Counted from the stretch's first letter, positions 1 to 9,042 are shown. The stretch is DNA of 64,000 bases from CAZNPU01 sp964575335 (GCA_964575335.1 CAZNPU010000004.1:153222-217221), one strand, 5' to 3'. The notes: generated by a model not told the origin, from the sequence alone. Program-made: numbers and translations.

Positions 1-2
1 GT

Positions 3-137
3 CCCTACCCAACTCCGGGCGATCCATTAATGTCAACCGGGGGTTACTGGCACGAGCAATCCTACGACTGGGCCGTCAGCAGCTTCCACATTCTGACCAC
101 CGATGGCATCAAGGGACGAGACATTCTCGCCAACTGA
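3..137 (+). CDS. C-terminal end of an unidentified protein (partial)
   Basis: An open frame enters from the left edge and ends at a TGA at 135-137. The visible 44 residues are rich in aromatic residues (Tyr-Trp-His-Glu, Tyr-Asp-Trp, Phe-His) and end in ILAN, which looks like real coding sequence. A hairpin with a T-rich tail lies about 50 bases downstream and fits the end of a plus-strand transcription unit. I do not recognise the family. The frame beginning at base 2 is also open for about 180 bases, so the choice of frame is only moderately supported. Confidence 0.4.
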   Translation, partial: PYPTPGDPLMSTGGYWHEQSYDWAVSSFHILTTDGIKGRDILAN

Positions 138-189
138 CGCCACAGACGAAACTCCATAGAAGTTCGTCATACTTCAGAACGAGTTAAAC

Positions 190-227
190 AAAGGGCTGTG
201 CCGCATGGCGCAGCCCTTTTCCTTTTC
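190..227 (+). terminator. Rho-independent terminator
   Basis: AAGGGCTGTGCC and GGCGCAGCCCTTTT form a stem of about 11 pairs with a short GCAT loop, followed by a T/C-rich run. It lies between the partial gene that ends at 137 and the cystathionine beta-synthase start at 319, so it most likely ends the upstream transcript. Confidence 0.8.
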
Positions 228-318
228 TCCGCTGCAATTCCCTGGAACCTCGCATGATCGGCCCTAAACGCGTACCATGCTGCGGTTCCTGAATTTGCGA
301 ATCGTGAGGAGACCTCAA

Positions 319-1770
319 ATGGTTCAGACTGCCGGCTCATCATCCCGCACATCCGACGACAAGCAACCGGAGACGACACACCACGCTGCCGCCTCAGCAG
401 CTCCCGTCTACCGCAACGTGCTTGAGATGATCGGCAACACGCCGATGCTCGAACTGACCAGAATCGACACCGGCTGTTGCCAGCTGTTCGTCAAGCTGGA
501 GTCGGCAAATCCCGGCAATTCGATCAAGGACCGCATTGCGGTGGCCATGATCGAAACGGCCGAACGCGAAGGCCGCATCACGCCTGGCGGACATATCTTC
601 GAAGCCACCGCGGGCAATACGGGCATCGCCCTTGCCCTTGTGGCCAGCCAGAAGGGCTACAAACTGACCGTCGTGATGCCCGACAAGATGAGCGCGGAGA
701 AGATCTCGCATCTTCGCGCAATGGGCGCGGAAGTGGTACTGACACGATCCGACGTGGGGAAAGGCCATCCCGAGTATTACCAGGATATCGCTGAGCGCCT
801 GGCGGCCCAGACGCCCAACAGCCTGTACATCAACCAGTTCGGCAATCCCGTCAACCCGCAGGCGCATTACGAAACCACAGGACCGGAAATCTGGCAGCAG
901 ATGGACGGCCGCATCGATGCGTTCATTGCCGGCGTCGGCTCGGGCGGCACCATCACCGGTGTGGGACGCTACCTGCGCGAGAAAAATCCGGACATCGAAG
1001 TGATCCTCGCTGATCCCGCCGGCTCTATCCTCGCCCCGCTCATCAACTGCGGCGAAAAAGTCGAACCCGGTTCGTGGCTGGTCGAAGGCATGGGCGAAGA
1101 CTTCGTGCCAGACATTCTCGATCTTGACGTCATCAATCGCGGCATCACCATCACCGACGGCGAAGCGTTCATGACCGCGCGGGAACTGCTTCATAAGGAA
1201 GGCATCCTGGTTGGCTCGTCAACCGGAAACCTCGTTGCCGCCGCGCTGCGATATTGCCGCGAACAGACTACGCCCAAACGCGTGGTCACTTTCGTGTGCG
1301 ATCACGGCGCGAAGTATCTGAGCAAGATGTTCAATGATTTCTGGATGATCGACAACGGGTTCCTCGAGCGGGAGAAGTACGGCGATCTGCGCGATCTCAT
1401 TTCACGCCGCCACATCAGCCGCGAGGATTACACGCTCAAACCCACAACGCCGATCTCACAGGCAATCAAGAATATGCGCATGTACGACGTGAGCCAGATG
1501 GCGGTGGTGGATGAGCACGATAAGGTCATCGGCATCATCGACGAATCCGACGTGCTGCTGGCGCTGACGCATGACGGCGAGCACCTCACGCGGCCGGTAA
1601 GCGACTTCATGACGCGCCGGCTGGAAACCATCAAGCCCACTGCCAGCGTCAATGATCTGATGCCAATCTTCCGTGCCGATCGCGTTGCGATCGTGGCCGA
1701 TGAAAAACACTTTTACGGCCTGATCACGAAGATCGATCTGATCAATTACCTGCGCAAACAGCTTCCATAA
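319..1770 (+). CDS. Cystathionine beta-synthase with C-terminal CBS domain pair
   Basis: A PLP enzyme of 483 residues that should condense homocysteine with serine (or O-acetylserine) to cystathionine in the cytoplasm. The N-terminal half is a fold-type II PLP domain: NPGNSIKDR contains the PLP lysine, ATAGNTG precedes the substrate loop, and GVGSGGTITG is the phosphate-binding loop. The last 120 or so residues form two CBS motifs (DVSQMAVVDEHDKVIGIIDESD, then a second after PVSDFMTRRL), as in eukaryotic-type CBS, where they act as a regulatory Bateman module. I chose ATG 319 because GAGGAGA lies six bases upstream; the frame is open to 277. The next gene on the same strand is a cystathionine gamma enzyme, so the pair could run reverse transsulfuration to cysteine. 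A cysteine synthase role cannot be excluded. Confidence 0.9.
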   Translation: MVQTAGSSSRTSDDKQPETTHHAAASAAPVYRNVLEMIGNTPMLELTRIDTGCCQLFVKLESANPGNSIKDRIAVAMIETAEREGRITPGGHIFEATAGNTGIALALVASQKGYKLTVVMPDKMSAEKISHLRAMGAEVVLTRSDVGKGHPEYYQDIAERLAAQTPNSLYINQFGNPVNPQAHYETTGPEIWQQMDGRIDAFIAGVGSGGTITGVGRYLREKNPDIEVILADPAGSILAPLINCGEKVEPGSWLVEGMGEDFVPDILDLDVINRGITITDGEAFMTARELLHKEGILVGSSTGNLVAAALRYCREQTTPKRVVTFVCDHGAKYLSKMFNDFWMIDNGFLEREKYGDLRDLISRRHISREDYTLKPTTPISQAIKNMRMYDVSQMAVVDEHDKVIGIIDESDVLLALTHDGEHLTRPVSDFMTRRLETIKPTASVNDLMPIFRADRVAIVADEKHFYGLITKIDLINYLRKQLP

Positions 1771-2089
1771 CCGCCTGCCGCTTCGCGCACGCTCAAATAT
1801 CGCAGCGCAAGGCAGGAAGGAAAGTCGCGAACCTCTCATCCTGTCGTTCTGACTGCAGGCTGGATTCGCTTTCGGCTGATGCTGCGCTGGCCCAGTTTCG
1901 TGACGGCCCACAACGAATCGCCTCAGACAGAACTTCCGCAAAAAATCGCCTGGCGATTGCTGCCTGCATGCATTCATCGTGCAGCAAGCGTGCGACGGCA
2001 GGCGATGAGGTTCGGCTGAGTCGTCATCAACTCCCCCATTGTCAATCGCAGGTCCACCCTCCCACCCCAACGCAACGCCGCAAGTGGCT
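1771..2089. other. Intergenic gap without a recognised gene
   Basis: About 320 bases between the two transsulfuration genes. Open frames here on either strand have no recognisable domain and no convincing ribosome binding site. No terminator-like hairpin with a T-run is evident, so the two genes could be co-transcribed, although the gap is long for an operon. Confidence 0.5.
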
Positions 2090-3313
2090 ATGATCTTCCC
2101 GATGAACGCGACACAACTGCATCTCAACTCCCTCGTTATCCACGGCAACCAGCAACCTGATCCTGTTACCGGCGCGGTGATGCCGCCGATTAGTCTTTCC
2201 TCCACCTACGCGCAGGAATCGCCCGGCAAGCACAAGGGCTTTGAATACTCGCGCAGCCACAACCCCACGCGATACGCCTTTGAACGCTGCATCGCAGCGG
2301 TGGAAGGATCGGGTATTTCAGTCGAGCAGGACCCAAGCTGCGGCGCATTTGCGTTTTCCTCGGGTCTGGCGGCCATGGGCACGGCGCTGGAACTGCTCGA
2401 TTCAGGCGATCACGTCATCGCGATGGATGATCTTTATGGCGGCAGCTACCGCCTGATGACGCGCGTGCGCGAGCGCTCGATGGGTCTTAACGTCAGCTAC
2501 GTTGACATGACCGACCCGCGCACAATCGAGCAGGCCATCACGCCGCGCACGAAGATGATCTGGGTCGAGACCCCCACCAATCCAACGCTGAAGGTTGTCG
2601 ATCTGGCAGCCATCGCCGCAATCGCTCAAAACGCTTCCAATGCCCAGCGGCGCATTATCACCGTCTGCGACAACACCTTCGCCACGCCCATGCTGCAGCG
2701 GCCGCTGGAATTCGGTTTTGATATCGTGCATCACTCAGCCACGAAATACCTCGGCGGCCACAGTGATGTCGTCGGCGGCGTGCTGGTGACAAATAAGCTC
2801 GACATCGCTGAGCGCCTGCGCTTTCTGCAGAACGCCATCGGTTCAGTCATGGGGCCGTTTGATGCCTACCTGGTGCTGCGCGGCATGAAGACGCTCGCCA
2901 TTCGAATGGCCCGCCATTGCGAGAACGCCCAGCGCATCGCTGAATGGCTGCAGCAGCATCCCAAGGTGGAACGCGTGATCTATCCGGGCCTGGCGGATCA
3001 TCCGCAGTACGAAACCGCGCAGCGGCAGATGCGTCTCTGCGGCAACCCGGCGGGAGGCGGCATGATCACGGCGTTTCTCAAGGGCGGGCTTGATGCATCT
3101 CGCCAATTCCTCGAGCGCGTCCAAATGTTCTCACTGGCTGAATCGCTCGGCGGCGTCGAATCGCTCATCGAACACCCCGCTATCATGACTCACGCCTCGG
3201 TTCCGCCTGAAACGCGCGCCAAACTCGGCATCAGCGACACGCTGGTGCGCTTGTCCGTCGGCATCGAACATGTCGATGATCTGATCGCTGATCTTGATAA
3301 CGCACTGAAATAA
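2090..3313 (+). CDS. Cystathionine gamma-lyase / gamma-synthase (PLP, Cys/Met metabolism family)
   Basis: A fold-type I PLP enzyme of the Cys/Met metabolism family, 407 residues against a usual 380-400. Diagnostic stretches are YSRSHNPTRYAFERC near the N-terminus, DNTFATPMLQRPLEFGFDIV, SATKYLGGHSDVVGG (the PLP lysine is the K of ATKY), and SLGGVESLIEHPA with MTHASVP near the C-terminus. The neighbouring cystathionine beta-synthase makes a gamma-lyase role (cystathionine to cysteine, 2-oxobutyrate and ammonia) the better guess, but sequence alone does not separate lyase from synthase. The frame opens at a TTG at 2039. ATG 2090 and ATG 2102 both fit the family N-terminus better, and none has a strong ribosome binding site. 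Confidence 0.88.
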   Translation: MIFPMNATQLHLNSLVIHGNQQPDPVTGAVMPPISLSSTYAQESPGKHKGFEYSRSHNPTRYAFERCIAAVEGSGISVEQDPSCGAFAFSSGLAAMGTALELLDSGDHVIAMDDLYGGSYRLMTRVRERSMGLNVSYVDMTDPRTIEQAITPRTKMIWVETPTNPTLKVVDLAAIAAIAQNASNAQRRIITVCDNTFATPMLQRPLEFGFDIVHHSATKYLGGHSDVVGGVLVTNKLDIAERLRFLQNAIGSVMGPFDAYLVLRGMKTLAIRMARHCENAQRIAEWLQQHPKVERVIYPGLADHPQYETAQRQMRLCGNPAGGGMITAFLKGGLDASRQFLERVQMFSLAESLGGVESLIEHPAIMTHASVPPETRAKLGISDTLVRLSVGIEHVDDLIADLDNALK

Positions 3314-3417
3314 ATAAACGGCAGTAAACGAAAGACAGAACGCGGAAAGTCAAAGTCACGCTTCATTTTCACGGCCCGTTGCGGCCTTTCATGCCTGCAT
3401 GCGTTTTGGTTCTTACC

Positions 3418-4830
3418 ATGAGTCGCATCACTGTTGATTTCGCCAACTGTCTTGATGATCGCGTTGGATCGCATGGCCTTTCCGCCGATGATCTCCGCAA
3501 TGCCGCACCGCAGCTGGCGAAGCTGACCGAGCAGCTCAACCAGACGCGCGGCACCGGTTGGGAGCGATGGCGCGACCTGCCGTTTGATCCCATGCGCAGC
3601 GAACACGTGCGCGCAGTGAAAAAAATCACTCGTGCGCTTCGCAGAAAAACCAACAACCTCATTGTGCTGGGCATCGGCGGCAGCGCGCTGGGCAACATCG
3701 CTCTGCAGGCTGCGCTCAATCCCAGCACCTACAACCTGCTCAACCGCAAACAGCGCAACGGCCCGCGCCTGTTCGTGCTCGACAACGTCGATCCGCATCT
3801 GGTGCATCAAACCTTCGAAGCGGTGCGCGCGATCGATCCGGGCTTCAGGCAAACCGTTGTCAATGTCATCAGCAAATCGGGCGAGACGGCGGAAACCGCA
3901 GCGCAGTTTCTCATTGCACGCGAACTGCTCAAAGACGCGCTTGGCGATACGTATGCCCAGCACATCGTCGCGGTCACCGATCCGGTCAAGGGCACGATGC
4001 GATCGATCTGCGATGCTGAAGGCTACGCCACGCTGCCGGTTCCTGAAGGCGTCGGCGGCCGGTTCAGCGTGCTTTCACCCGTCGGCCTGTTCAGCGCCGC
4101 AATGTGCAACATTGATATCGACGCGCTGCTGGACGGCGCTGCTGAGATGGATCAGCGCTGCAGCAATGTTGATGCGCTGAAAAATCCCGCTGCGGTGCTG
4201 GCGTATGTGCTTATGGAGTTCACCCGCCGCGGCAAGGGCAATCATGTGATGATGCCTTACTGCAATGCGCTGTACCTGCTGGCTGACTGGTTCCGCCAGT
4301 TGTGGGCTGAATCGCTGGGTAAACGATACGACCGCGACGGCCGGGAAGTTTACGCCGGCGCAACGCCCATCAAGGCGCTAGGCGCCACCGATCAGCACAG
4401 CCAGGTGCAGCTGTATCGTGAAGGGCCGAACGATAAAGTCTTTGGCTTTCTCGAAGTCGAAACCTTCGAGCAGGATGTGACGATTCCCGCTGACCTTGAC
4501 GTGGACGCGCTGCGTTATCTGCAGGGATCAACCCTTGGTACGTTGTTGAACGCGGAGAAACGCGCCACGGAATATGCGTTGGTCGAATCGCAGCGGCCGA
4601 ACTTTACGATCCGCTTCCCCCGTCTCAATGCCCACAGCGTCGGTCAATTCATTCAGCTCTGGGAAATCGTCACCGCGTACGCTGGACTGATGCTGAACAT
4701 CGACGCCTACGATCAACCGGCCGTGGAAACCGGCAAGGTGGCCACCTTTGGCCTCATGGGCCGACCGGGGTACGAACAATGGAAATCGAAGGTGGATCAG
4801 ACGCTCGCGCCGACGGCCTGGATTGTGTAA
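3418..4830 (+). CDS. pgi: Glucose-6-phosphate isomerase
   Basis: Interconverts glucose 6-phosphate and fructose 6-phosphate in glycolysis and gluconeogenesis. The protein has 470 residues, close to the shorter bacterial type. Signatures visible in order: LGIGGSALGN (sugar-phosphate binding), VISKSGETAET (phosphate loop), EGVGGRFSVLSPVGLFSAA (PGI signature 1 region with the catalytic Arg), GATPIKALGATDQHSQVQLY (conserved His and Gln near the active site) and a C-terminal AYDQPAVETGK containing the base-proximal Lys. ATG 3418 (MSRITVDF) is preferred over an upstream in-frame ATG at 3379 because homologous PGIs start at about this point. The fmdB-like gene follows after 15 bases and probably shares its transcript. 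Confidence 0.93.
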   Translation: MSRITVDFANCLDDRVGSHGLSADDLRNAAPQLAKLTEQLNQTRGTGWERWRDLPFDPMRSEHVRAVKKITRALRRKTNNLIVLGIGGSALGNIALQAALNPSTYNLLNRKQRNGPRLFVLDNVDPHLVHQTFEAVRAIDPGFRQTVVNVISKSGETAETAAQFLIARELLKDALGDTYAQHIVAVTDPVKGTMRSICDAEGYATLPVPEGVGGRFSVLSPVGLFSAAMCNIDIDALLDGAAEMDQRCSNVDALKNPAAVLAYVLMEFTRRGKGNHVMMPYCNALYLLADWFRQLWAESLGKRYDRDGREVYAGATPIKALGATDQHSQVQLYREGPNDKVFGFLEVETFEQDVTIPADLDVDALRYLQGSTLGTLLNAEKRATEYALVESQRPNFTIRFPRLNAHSVGQFIQLWEIVTAYAGLMLNIDAYDQPAVETGKVATFGLMGRPGYEQWKSKVDQTLAPTAWIV

Positions 4831-4845
4831 GGAGATCATTCGCCC

Positions 4846-5073
4846 ATGCCGCTTTACGAATACCGTTGTCTTGAGGATGGTGAGTTGATCGAACTGCTGC
4901 GCCCTATGGCCGATGCCGACAAACCGGTTGACGATCCCAAGGGCAAAGGACGCACGTTTGTCCGCGTGCATTCGCTGTTCAGCGTTTCCGGCTCCCCCAC
5001 CACGGAATCAACGCACGTTCACAGCGGCCCCGGCTGCGCATGCGGCAACCCGCATGGGCCGTGCAACATGTGA
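4846..5073 (+). CDS. FmdB-like small protein with degenerate zinc ribbon
   Basis: A 75-residue protein beginning MPLYEYRC, the hallmark of the FmdB/PF09723 zinc-ribbon family (normally MPxYEYxCxxCGxxFE...CPxCG). The first Cys is kept, but the second Cys of the first knuckle is replaced (CLEDG), and the whole second CxxC knuckle is replaced by a DDPKGKGR stretch. A different Cys-rich tail (GCACGN..GPCNM) closes the protein. A strong AAGGAGAT lies just upstream and overlaps the end of pgi. The family has loose links to regulation of amidase genes and no firm biochemical role; here metal binding at the usual site looks lost. Confidence 0.65.
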   Translation: MPLYEYRCLEDGELIELLRPMADADKPVDDPKGKGRTFVRVHSLFSVSGSPTTESTHVHSGPGCACGNPHGPCNM

Positions 5074-5090
5074 TGCGCAACCAATAGAAA

Positions 5091-5133
5091 GATGCGGGCC
5101 GAGGAGCGACGCTTGCAAATGGAAGCCCGCATC
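5091..5133. other. Inverted repeat after the fmdB-like gene
   Basis: GATGCGGGC (5091-5099) and GCCCGCATC (5125-5133) are perfect 9-base complements around a 25-base loop, starting 17 bases after the fmdB-like stop. There is no T-run, so it may be a weak or factor-assisted transcript end. Confidence 0.45.
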
Positions 5134-5202
5134 TCTGGACCGCGCATCGGCTGCTCTTATTCAAAGTGCAGTTGAACGCACACAGCACAGCGGATCAGCA
5201 AT

Positions 5203-5243
5203 CAAACCAAAAAACGAAACGCGGCGGCCATGTGGCCGCCGCG
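5203..5243 (-). terminator. Rho-independent terminator of the flagellin A gene
   Basis: GCGGCGGCCA and TGGCCGCCGC form a perfect 10-pair stem with a two-base loop. On the minus strand it is followed by GTTTCGTTTTTTGG, a proper U-tract. It begins about 40 bases beyond the flagellin A stop at 5281. Confidence 0.85.
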
Positions 5244-5280
5244 ATGTTCATTGGGATCAGCTTCGTTATTTACCCCTGGC

Positions 5281-6750
5281 TTAGCCAAGCAGAGCGAGCA
5301 CGGCCTGGGGCTGGCTGTTGGCCATCGACAGCGCCTGCGTGGCTGCCTGGCTGAGAATCTGCCGACGGGTCAGGTCAGCGGTTTCAGCGGCGAAGTCGGT
5401 GTCGCGGATGACCGACTCGGCAGCGGCGGTGTTCTCAAGCGAGACGCCCAGGCTGCTGATGGTCGACTGCACGACGTTCTTCTGGAACGCGCCCAATCGG
5501 CCGCGGAGGCTGGAGATCTGCTTGATCGAAGCGTCGACGATGTTCTGCGCCTTGGTCAGGTCGCCGTTCACGACGTTGGCGGTACCGCCGGACTTGAGGG
5601 CCGAGAGGAAGCCTTCAGAGGCCTCGCCCAGGTTACCGGTGGTCACGGTTTCGATACCCAGGGACACCTTGCCGGCCAGGTTCACCTTCGGAGCGAGGTT
5701 GAAGTCGGCGCCGCCGCCGGTCACTTCAAACTTCGTGGTTCCGTTGGTGGTGTTGAGGCCGCCGGTTCCATCGAGGGTGATCGACACGTCGAAGCCATCG
5801 GTGGAAACTCGGGCGGTCAGGCCGTTCGTAGTGGCCTGGTTACCGTTGATCAGGACGACTGCGTCGCGACCTTCGGTCTTCAGGTCGCTGCTGCTGGTGG
5901 CGCCAGCCGCCGTTGCAGCAAGCAGGTTGGCGGTGCTGCCTTCGAGCACTTTCACACGGACGAACTGCTCGGAGCCGTACTTGGTGGACCGGATTTCCAC
6001 GCGATCGTTGTTGTCGGCGCTTTGCGTTGCCGAGACGCCGAGCGAATCCTTGAAGGTGTTGATCGCTTCGATGATGGCCGTCTGCGTGGTACCGGATGCA
6101 AAGGTGAACTGCTGCACGCCGGAGTTGCCGGTGATTTCAAAGGTAATCGAGCCGTCGCCGCCGTTCTGGAGGTTGGCGCCGGTTGACAGGAACACAGCAG
6201 CGGTCTGAGCTGAGGTGAGCACATCCACCGTCACGTTGATGTAAGCGCCGTCGGCATTGCTCAAACGCGCGGAGTTAACCTTCACCGCGGTGATGTCGGC
6301 GGAAACGTTGGACGTGGTGTAGTCAAAGTTGCCGTTGAGCAGCTTGATACCCTGGAAGCTGGTGGCATTGGCCAGTCGGTCGATGGTCTGCAGAATCGAG
6401 TCGATCTGCAGCTGATTCGCTTCCTTCTCCTCTGCGGAAACGCCAGCCTCGTTGGCGCTGCTGCCGACCAGCGACTGCAGTTCCAACAGAAGATTGTTGA
6501 TTTCCTGAAGACCACCCTCAGCAACGTTGACGACCTGCTCGGCACGCTGGGCGTTGTTGATGGCGGCGTTGATGGCGGCCTTCTCCGACCGCAGGTTTTC
6601 GCTGGCAATCAGACCGGCGGGGTTGTCAGCGCCGCGGTTGATTCGCAGACCGGTGCTCAGCCGCTCCAGGCTGCCGACCAGGCCGTTGTTCTGTGAGGCC
6701 AGCACCCGCTGGGCCAGCAACGACGATACGTTTGTGTTGATGCGACTCAT
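5281..6750 (-). CDS. Flagellin A
   Basis: A 489-residue structural subunit of the flagellar filament, exported by the flagellar type III system. The N-terminal D0/D1 region (RINTNVSSLLAQRVL, LSTGLRINRGADNPAGL) and the C-terminal D1/D0 region (ETADLTRRQILSQAATQALSMANSQPQAVLALLG) are classic flagellin. Between them lies a variable domain with a flagellin IN-type motif around TFEITGNSGVQQFTFASG. I chose ATG 6750 (MSRINTN) because CGGAGGACA is placed correctly before it; the frame stays open for 15 codons further upstream. The Shine-Dalgarno lies inside ACGGAGGACA, an ANGGA context that CsrA could bind. It has its own leader and terminator and is the last gene of the flagellar block. Confidence 0.95.
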   Translation of the reverse strand: MSRINTNVSSLLAQRVLASQNNGLVGSLERLSTGLRINRGADNPAGLIASENLRSEKAAINAAINNAQRAEQVVNVAEGGLQEINNLLLELQSLVGSSANEAGVSAEEKEANQLQIDSILQTIDRLANATSFQGIKLLNGNFDYTTSNVSADITAVKVNSARLSNADGAYINVTVDVLTSAQTAAVFLSTGANLQNGGDGSITFEITGNSGVQQFTFASGTTQTAIIEAINTFKDSLGVSATQSADNNDRVEIRSTKYGSEQFVRVKVLEGSTANLLAATAAGATSSSDLKTEGRDAVVLINGNQATTNGLTARVSTDGFDVSITLDGTGGLNTTNGTTKFEVTGGGADFNLAPKVNLAGKVSLGIETVTTGNLGEASEGFLSALKSGGTANVVNGDLTKAQNIVDASIKQISSLRGRLGAFQKNVVQSTISSLGVSLENTAAAESVIRDTDFAAETADLTRRQILSQAATQALSMANSQPQAVLALLG

Positions 6751-6773
6751 TGTGTCCTCCGTGAACACGCGCG

Positions 6774-6800
6774 GGCCACGCCGGTGGCCTGCCAATCCTT
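6774..6800 (-). promoter_or_regulatory. Flagellin A leader: hairpin plus a motif shared with fliW
   Basis: On the minus strand the leader carries AAGGATTGGCAGGCCACCGG (6800-6781), directly followed by and overlapping a GGCCAC/GTGGCC stem with a CGGC loop (6789-6774). A copy matching at 16 of 20 positions occurs just upstream of fliW (9710-9691). The GG-N10-GC spacing in TTGGCAGG...CGGC resembles a sigma-54 -24/-12 element, while AAGGAT also resembles a CsrA site. The function is inferred, not shown. Confidence 0.4.
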
Positions 6801-7054
6801 ATCGATGCCGTTCGTCCCTCTTTGTTGCAGGAGCTCCGAGCGCCTGCGAGTTTTCGATCCAGCTTTGGTTGGATGCCCCATGAACGCTTGACGCGGCTCA
6901 TGCCAACTCGTAACCGCGTCCCCCGACCGGCATGGAGCACTCAACCGGTCAACAGGGTCGCAACTCTCATCGACCCCGAAAGGGTCCGACTTCACTGCGC
7001 TTGCCCATTCATCCGAAAACTTTCACATTCACACCCCCCAGCCGCATTGGCACA

Positions 7055-7086
7055 ATAAAAAACCCCGCCTCATCGGGCGGGGTTAT
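7055..7086 (-). terminator. Rho-independent terminator of the flagellin B gene
   Basis: CCCCGCCT and GGGCGGGG pair across a short loop, and on the minus strand the hairpin is followed by an uninterrupted run of six T. It lies about 45 bases past the flagellin B stop, so flagellin A downstream must have its own promoter in 6751-7054. Confidence 0.9.
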
Positions 7087-7132
7087 CGGAGCGAAACACC
7101 GAAGTGTTCTGCGGGAAAGCCGGATCGATCGC

Positions 7133-8611
7133 CTATCCCAGCAGCGCCAGGATGTTCTGCGAGGAAACGTTCGCCGTGGCGAGCACCGAAGTGCCTGCCT
7201 GGGCGAGAATCTGGGCCCGCGTGAGCGAGGCGGTTTCCGCAGCGAAATCGGCGTCGCGAATCTTCGACTCGCTGGCGGTGATGTTTTCAAAGCCGACCTG
7301 CAGCGAACGGATATTCGTCTGCAGCGTGTTGCGCTCAAACGCGCCCAACCGCCCGCGCAACACTGAAATGTCGTTGATGGCGCTTTCGAGAATTTGCGCC
7401 GCCTGCTGCGCCCGGCCGGCAATGAGGCTGTTGGATTGCCCCGACTTGATCGAGTCGAGGTAATACCGAACGCCATCGATGGTGGTTCCGCCCACCCGGC
7501 TGGCCGCCACCGACTGGATACCGAACCCGACCTGCTGCATGGCGGAGATGCTCGGCCCAAGCTGGAAGTTCACGCCGCCGCCGACAATGTCGAAGCTCTT
7601 GGGCATGCCGGTTCGTGTGGCAAAATCGGCGGTCAATGAAAGTTCAAGCCCGAGCGCCGGCGTGTTCAGCGAAACATCCAGTCCCTTGCCTGTTGCGAGC
7701 GCGCCGTTGATCAGCGCTGAAACGTCGCGCCCATTGTCGCGCTGCGTGGCGTTGCCGTTCTTCTCATCAAAGACTGCGAAGAAGTCGCCGCCTTCACCGA
7801 TTTTCCGCACCGAAACAAAGGCATTCGTGCCATATCCGAGCGAGTTGAAGGTCAGACCGCTGGTCTGATCGGTCGCGCTGACCAGCGCCGCACTGACGCC
7901 GGTGGAATCTTTAACCGTGTTCACCGCCGCCACAACGGCGCTGAGCGCAGTGCCGGAGACGAACGTCAGCGTCTGCACGCCGAGGTTGCCTGCAATCTCC
8001 AGCGTCACGCTGCTAAGCAGCCGACCTGGTGCGCCGGCCGTGTTGCCGGAAAGAAACAGCGATGCGGTCTGGGCCGAGCTGATAACTTCCACCTGCACCG
8101 GCACGCTCGAATTGTTGCCGAAACGGGCGCTGTGAATGTTCACGCCTGCAATCGCGCTGGCGGCCACGCCCGAAGTCAGATACTCCAGCGAACCGTTGAG
8201 CAGTTGCAGCCCTGCAAAGCTGGCGGTGTTGGAGATGCGGGTGATCGATTCAATCGCGCTGTCGATCTGCAGCTGATTGGCTTCGATTTCTTCCTGACTC
8301 AGGCCGCCGGTGTTCGCTGCTTCAATGATCAGCGCTTTGATGGAGTTGAGCAGGTCGGCTACCTCAGCCAGATACCCTTCGGTCGTGGCGATGACTGAAC
8401 TGGCCCGCTCGGAGTTATCAATGGCTTGCTCCAGTCCGCGCAACTCGCTGCGCAACCGCTCCGACACGATGAGGCCGGCCGGATCGTCCGCACCGCGGTT
8501 GATGCGCAGTCCCGTCGAAAGACGGTGAAGCCTGACGTTCAGATCTTCATTGGTGCGGTTGAGGTTGCTCCGCGAGATGAGTGAGGCGATGTTGGTGTTG
8601 ATTCTAGCCAT
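7133..8611 (-). CDS. Flagellin B
   Basis: A second flagellin of 492 residues. It starts MARINTNIASLISRSNL, continues with VRLHRLSTGLRINRGADDPAGL, and ends ARAQ-free but typical with ETASLTRAQILAQAGTSVLATANVSSQNILALLG. The middle again has an IN-like segment (VTLEIAGNLGVQTLTFVSG). ATG 8611 is preceded by AAGGAGGAT. Compared with flagellin A only the ends and the IN segment are clearly alike, so this is an old duplication and the two may occupy different filament positions or be used under different conditions. It sits 125 bases downstream of csrA on the same strand, with its own terminator at 7055-7086. Confidence 0.95.
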   Translation of the reverse strand: MARINTNIASLISRSNLNRTNEDLNVRLHRLSTGLRINRGADDPAGLIVSERLRSELRGLEQAIDNSERASSVIATTEGYLAEVADLLNSIKALIIEAANTGGLSQEEIEANQLQIDSAIESITRISNTASFAGLQLLNGSLEYLTSGVAASAIAGVNIHSARFGNNSSVPVQVEVISSAQTASLFLSGNTAGAPGRLLSSVTLEIAGNLGVQTLTFVSGTALSAVVAAVNTVKDSTGVSAALVSATDQTSGLTFNSLGYGTNAFVSVRKIGEGGDFFAVFDEKNGNATQRDNGRDVSALINGALATGKGLDVSLNTPALGLELSLTADFATRTGMPKSFDIVGGGVNFQLGPSISAMQQVGFGIQSVAASRVGGTTIDGVRYYLDSIKSGQSNSLIAGRAQQAAQILESAINDISVLRGRLGAFERNTLQTNIRSLQVGFENITASESKIRDADFAAETASLTRAQILAQAGTSVLATANVSSQNILALLG

Positions 8612-8736
8612 GGCAATCCTCCTTGATTGCAGCTAGGTGTCGCCGGGACGCGCTGACGATCCGTCATCAGCGGCAACAACGATTCCCGATCGACCTGCTG
8701 GATGGGCGCAAGGCCCTGAGAAGTCACATGTGTGTG

Positions 8737-9042
8737 TCAGGCGCTTTCGCGCTTGGTTTTGGGGTTCCGATCGTTGAGTTTCGCTGCTGCAGGAATGTTG
8801 CGGCGGGGATTGCGGTTCGACACGACCTGCCGTCGAAGCGCGTCCAGCTCGCCGTCGTTCATGCGGGCAGCCTGCTCGTTTTCGCGTTTGATTGCGTCGT
8901 AAATTTCCTTGCGATGAACAGCGACGTGCGCCGGGGCCTTGATGCCCAGCCTCACCTTGTCGCCTCGTATGTCGACGACGGTCAGCTCGATGTCGTCGCC
9001 GATCATGATCGTCTCATCACGCTGACGTGAGAGCACCAACAT
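8737..9042 (-). CDS. csrA: Carbon storage regulator CsrA
   Basis: An RNA-binding translational regulator; it recognises GGA motifs near ribosome binding sites. Residues 1-60 match CsrA closely (MLVLSRQRDETIMIGDDIELTVVDIRGDKVRLGIKAP..VAVHRKEIYDAI). The protein has 101 residues, about 40 more than enterobacterial CsrA, with a basic, Asn/Arg/Lys-rich tail of unknown role. ATG 9042 follows GGAAGGAGCC; the frame is open further upstream but family alignment fixes the start. It lies between fliW and flagellin B, the arrangement in which FliW sequesters CsrA and flagellin titrates FliW in Bacillus. A hairpin with an ACGGAC hexaloop in its leader suggests autoregulation. Confidence 0.93.
   Translation of the reverse strand: MLVLSRQRDETIMIGDDIELTVVDIRGDKVRLGIKAPAHVAVHRKEIYDAIKRENEQAARMNDGELDALRRQVVSNRNPRRNIPAAAKLNDRNPKTKRESA

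Noticed and set aside
394..1194. Long minus-strand open frame opposite cystathionine beta-synthase
   Set aside because: It lies fully within a gene with clear PLP and CBS motifs; its translation is His/Arg-rich with no domain, as expected of an antisense shadow in GC-rich DNA.
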